Origin: Myxococcota bacterium
GTDB lineage: Bacteria > Myxococcota > B64-G9
Assembly: GCA_022710975.1 (NCBI GenBank)
Contig: JAKLGA010000012.1
Location: forward strand, 186,001 to 250,000
Reading direction: 5' to 3'
DNA: 64,000 nucleotides
How positions within the stretch are numbered: the first letter of the stretch is position 1; each line of letters starts with the position of its first letter. Both the position numbers and the translations under genes were made by a program. The notes below the pieces were generated by a model. That model saw only the letters and a program-made list of their open reading frames with translations, searched no databases and was not told the origin of the DNA. This document shows positions 62,801-64,000 of this stretch, in pieces.

Positions 62801-63583
62801 GGCGCTCTCGTCCTGGGCCACCTTGACCAGCAGGCTGTGGTCGCCCGCCGCGAGCCGGACCCGCCGCACGTGCTGGTCGAGCCGCAGCGGGTGGCTGCCC
62901 GGATCGGCCACCAGCTCCACGCCGTCCAGCCACAGCTTGCAGCCGTCGTCGCAGCCCAGGTGCAAGAGCGCCCGGGCCGGGCGCCGCAGGCGCACGCCCG
63001 CCAGGGCGTAGGCGGTCACCGCGCCGCGCGGCAAGAGCAGCGGGTGGAGGTGCACCCGCCCGTCCGCGGGCGGGTGGGGCAGGGGGCGCCAGGCCAGCGC
63101 GCCGTGCTTGGAGGACACCGGCCGGTCGAGGTCCAGGCCCTGCTCGGGGCCGTCCGCCCGCTGGAAGCCGGCCCGGCCGTCGTTGTCGAACGGCCCCACC
63201 ACCCAGAAGCTCCTGAGGAGCCCCAGGCGCGTCCAGGCCGCGCGGGCCTCGTCGTCCCGGCCGGCCGCGCGCAGGCGCTGGGCGCGCAGATCCTGGGCCA
63301 GCCGGCGGACCGCCAACGGGGCGCGCCCGTCCTCGGCCACGCGGACGATGGCCGCGAGCGCGCGGCGCCGCCCGGTCGCGTCCGCCTGCCCCTCGGCCTC
63401 GTCGAGGGACCACAGCCCGAGCGCCGCGCGCGGGCTCCGCCGGTGGCGCTCGAGGTAGCCCAGGCGCTCCTCGAGCGTGCCGAGCAGCGGCAGCAGCGAG
63501 TCCGGGTCGGGCCGCTCCCCGGCCGGGAGGGGCAGGGGAGCGCCCAGGATGGAGAGGAGGGCGAGAAGCGAAGAGAGCCGCAT
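59843..63583 (-). CDS. Giant secreted TPR/DUF3857 transglutaminase-like protein (catalytic triad intact)
   Basis: 1246 aa from the ATG at 63583; the frame reaches 63649 but the signal peptide starts at 63583 (MRLSSLLALLSILGAPLPLP). N-terminal helical region, a beta domain near 150-270 (PFDNDGRAGF, LHLGCDDGCKLWLDGVELV, like a PA14/jelly-roll sensor), then TPRs (about 350-660; ALAPGHLPSQIGRAEALADL). DUF3857 about 680-880 (LHVVRLHPNGMAARFRQQIV) leads to a transglutaminase core with Cys932 in FGDCKDKSALLVALF, His in AFNHAICYLPG and Asp in VWLDGTATLYD. The triad is complete, so crosslinking or hydrolysis of peptide amides is possible in the periplasm. Paralogue of the downstream gene, which lost the triad. 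Confidence 0.88.
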   Translation of the reverse strand: MRLSSLLALLSILGAPLPLPAGERPDPDSLLPLLGTLEERLGYLERHRRSPRAALGLWSLDEAEGQADATGRRRALAAIVRVAEDGRAPLAVRRLAQDLRAQRLRAAGRDDEARAAWTRLGLLRSFWVVGPFDNDGRAGFQRADGPEQGLDLDRPVSSKHGALAWRPLPHPPADGRVHLHPLLLPRGAVTAYALAGVRLRRPARALLHLGCDDGCKLWLDGVELVADPGSHPLRLDQHVRRVRLAAGDHSLLVKVAQDESAMGFALALTDERGQPLAGLEEAADEAALRRALAPRAAPPELSPEAVEGLAAWFEAQAQAADGPTRARRLAEAALALYHLGSGDQRARRAEQHLKDALAAWRPSEPGAAAPPEALAGMLWAALLGEDEDPVRVALEEAARLAPRDPRPPHRLGLLRQVRGDADEALRRYRQALALAPGHLPSQIGRAEALADLRLPGLAARELEALVAAHPEVPDVLAAAGQQARQQGDLERARALFERLAAQRADHGLALRALHELALARGDLPAALGWLDRLQRLDPLRTAWWQERGALLQANGRADEALAAFREAGRICPADPQPLQDQADARLRLGQADVAVELLRAALALAPQDAALRRRIAALEPAAPPFYEGYRADPQELLRPGPGPEALAAGAERLLELHVVRLHPNGMAARFRQQIVRVLDARAAERLRTFQVDYAPGRQEVRILSHRLRHADGGFDDGVLVQDQSVSEPWFNMYYDVHVRQVTFPELRPGDLVELSTLVDDLGGEALLSDYFGDLVQLQFEEPVRRASYVLLVPPGREVEASADARLRHEVRPAPDGSRALVWTSGALPGVVEEPGMPGLAEEHASLHLSSLPRWPELSRWYHGQIADALVPGPEVRALASELVAGLTEPLDRVRAIYRFVADGTRYVGLEFGIHSYVPYQCDQVLQRKFGDCKDKSALLVALFESVGIPARLALVRMARLGRLPDQPASLAAFNHAICYLPGQDVWLDGTATLYDALDLPAQDQGVQALVVEPDGAALRLTPVTGPDRNWTELELLVALAEDGGAELTMDMRVSGVLAPEMRLPLLGAEARAETFGRMLREVFPGVQVEELALDGLLEPERPLGLRARLRLPALAAREAGGLELPALARETRYQSMFAGLEQRRHDLLLGPAWRIRWSVKLEPPLGFALGAPPGEGALQGPFGQVRFSSRPEGTGLRTEAVFELSVPRVPAAGYADFRAFLEEADQLLGRRVRLEPKGGAHALQAR

Positions 63584-63612
63584 GGGTGTCTTCTCCGGGG
63601 CCGTCGCCCCCC

Positions 63613-63641
63613 TGTCTAGCAGGATGCCCGGCGTTTGGAAA
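63613..63641 (-). promoter_or_regulatory. Predicted promoter for the giant TPR gene pair
   Basis: Minus strand TTTCCA (63636-63641), 17-nt spacer, TAGACA (63613-63618), 30 nt before ATG 63583. Divergent from the hypA promoter. Confidence 0.5.
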
Positions 63642-63660
63642 GTGGCCACCGGCCCGTGGC

Positions 63661-63689
63661 TTGCCTTGGGGGGCAGGGAAAAGTAGAGT
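63661..63689 (+). promoter_or_regulatory. Predicted promoter for hypA
   Basis: TTGCCT (63661-63666), 17-nt spacer, TAGAGT (63684-63689), then GGGAGG (63699-63704) before GTG 63712. Confidence 0.6.
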
Positions 63690-63711
63690 GCACCGGCCGG
63701 GAGGCGAGCGC

Positions 63712-64000
63712 GTGCACGAGGCGGCCATCGCGGACGAGCTTTTGCAGATCATCGAGGCCCAGGCCTGGGAGCACGGGCTCACCCGGGTCGAGCGCGTCGC
63801 GCTGCGGGTGGGCGCCATGCGAATGATCGTGCCGGAGCTCCTGAAGGCGGCCTTCGAGGTGATGGCCGTGGACACGGTGGCGGCCGGGGCGGCGCTGGAG
63901 ATCGAGAGCGTGCCGCTGGTCGCGCGCTGCGGGCCCTGCGCGCGCGAGGTGGCCGTCGTGGACCACGTGTTCCTGTGCCCGACCTGCGGCTCGGCCCTGC
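63712..64000 (+). CDS. hypA: Hydrogenase/urease nickel incorporation protein HypA, 3' partial
   Basis: The first 96 residues are visible; the window ends inside the gene. GTG start 7 nt after GGGAGG. HypA delivers nickel to [NiFe]-hydrogenase. The N-terminal nickel ligand Met-His-Glu is present (MHEAAIADELLQIIEAQAWE), then the usual VALRVGAMRMIVPELL and the structural zinc site, two CxxC pairs: RCGPC and LCPTCG. His2 and all four Cys are kept, so the protein should be functional. It implies hydrogenase (or urease) maturation genes beyond the right edge. It is oriented away from the TPR giants, with its own promoter. Confidence 0.93.
   Translation, partial: MHEAAIADELLQIIEAQAWEHGLTRVERVALRVGAMRMIVPELLKAAFEVMAVDTVAAGAALEIESVPLVARCGPCAREVAVVDHVFLCPTCGSAL

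Noticed and set aside
58266-63875. 1869-codon minus-strand open frame
   Set aside because: It is a frame-shifted shadow of the two TPR/DUF3857 genes: Ala/Gly/Arg/Pro-rich, no domain, and its start lies over hypA on the other strand.

Overview
The window is about 64 kb of very GC-rich bacterial chromosome, and nearly every base is coding. It suggests a Myxococcota-type (former Deltaproteobacteria) Gram-negative organism. The signs are a MYXO-CTERM-like sorting tail on a secreted protein (39581-41119), a FrzS-like pseudo-receiver/coiled-coil protein (12932-15124), outer-membrane biogenesis genes (LolCE/LolD, BamA, Skp, LpxD, LpxA) and very many GTG/TTG starts. hypA at the right edge and a ygeY-ygeW pair hint at a hydrogenase and at anaerobic nitrogen-compound metabolism. 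No insertion sequence, prophage, CRISPR array, rRNA or tRNA was seen.

Layout. 1-3655: sensor kinase, NtrC-type regulator and lipoprotein, overlapping head to tail. 3657-4967: FHA protein on the minus strand. 5069-9562: the most unusual region, five tightly coupled, mutually divergent genes that each encode only the catalytic (CAT-fold) domain of a 2-oxoacid dehydrogenase E2, with no lipoyl domain, E1 or E3. Only the first keeps the His-x3-Asp catalytic pair. They are followed by an SRPBCC/DUF2505 protein. 9568-15124: a proline-rich membrane protein, a PhnP-like hydrolase, an ECF sigma/zinc anti-sigma pair and the FrzS-like protein. 15137-19905 (minus): a DUF4476 protein, a helical-repeat protein, an EF-G-like GTPase with a changed G3 motif, and CoaX. 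20060-27016: PleD-like regulator, RarA, PPP phosphatase, RecN, PP2C phosphatase, M23 peptidase.

27146-39520 is central housekeeping: a GAPDH-PGK fusion (minus), divergent secA, then rpsB-tsf-pyrH-frr-uppS-cdsA-dxr and a TlpA-like thioredoxin. Between secA and rpsB lies a 395-nt highly structured gap. 39581-42726: the MYXO-CTERM-like surface protein, an OsmC protein, and prfB with its programmed +1 frameshift. 42900-52080: lysS-lolC/E-lolD-bamA-skp-lpxD-lpxA, an envelope-assembly operon in which the LolC/E and BamA proteins carry extra domains. 52082-55940: a lipoprotein, ygeY-ygeW and two standalone Lrp-type RAM proteins. 56044-63583 (minus): two giant overlapping TPR/DUF3857 transglutaminase-like proteins, one catalytically intact and one apparently dead. 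63712-end: hypA, partial.

A uniform sigma-70-like promoter pattern (TTGnCn, 17-18 nt, TAnnnT or CATnAT) recurs in front of most transcription units. In three places its -10 box lies only 7-10 nt before the start codon, which predicts leaderless mRNAs. All functional statements come from reading motifs and context; no database search was possible.
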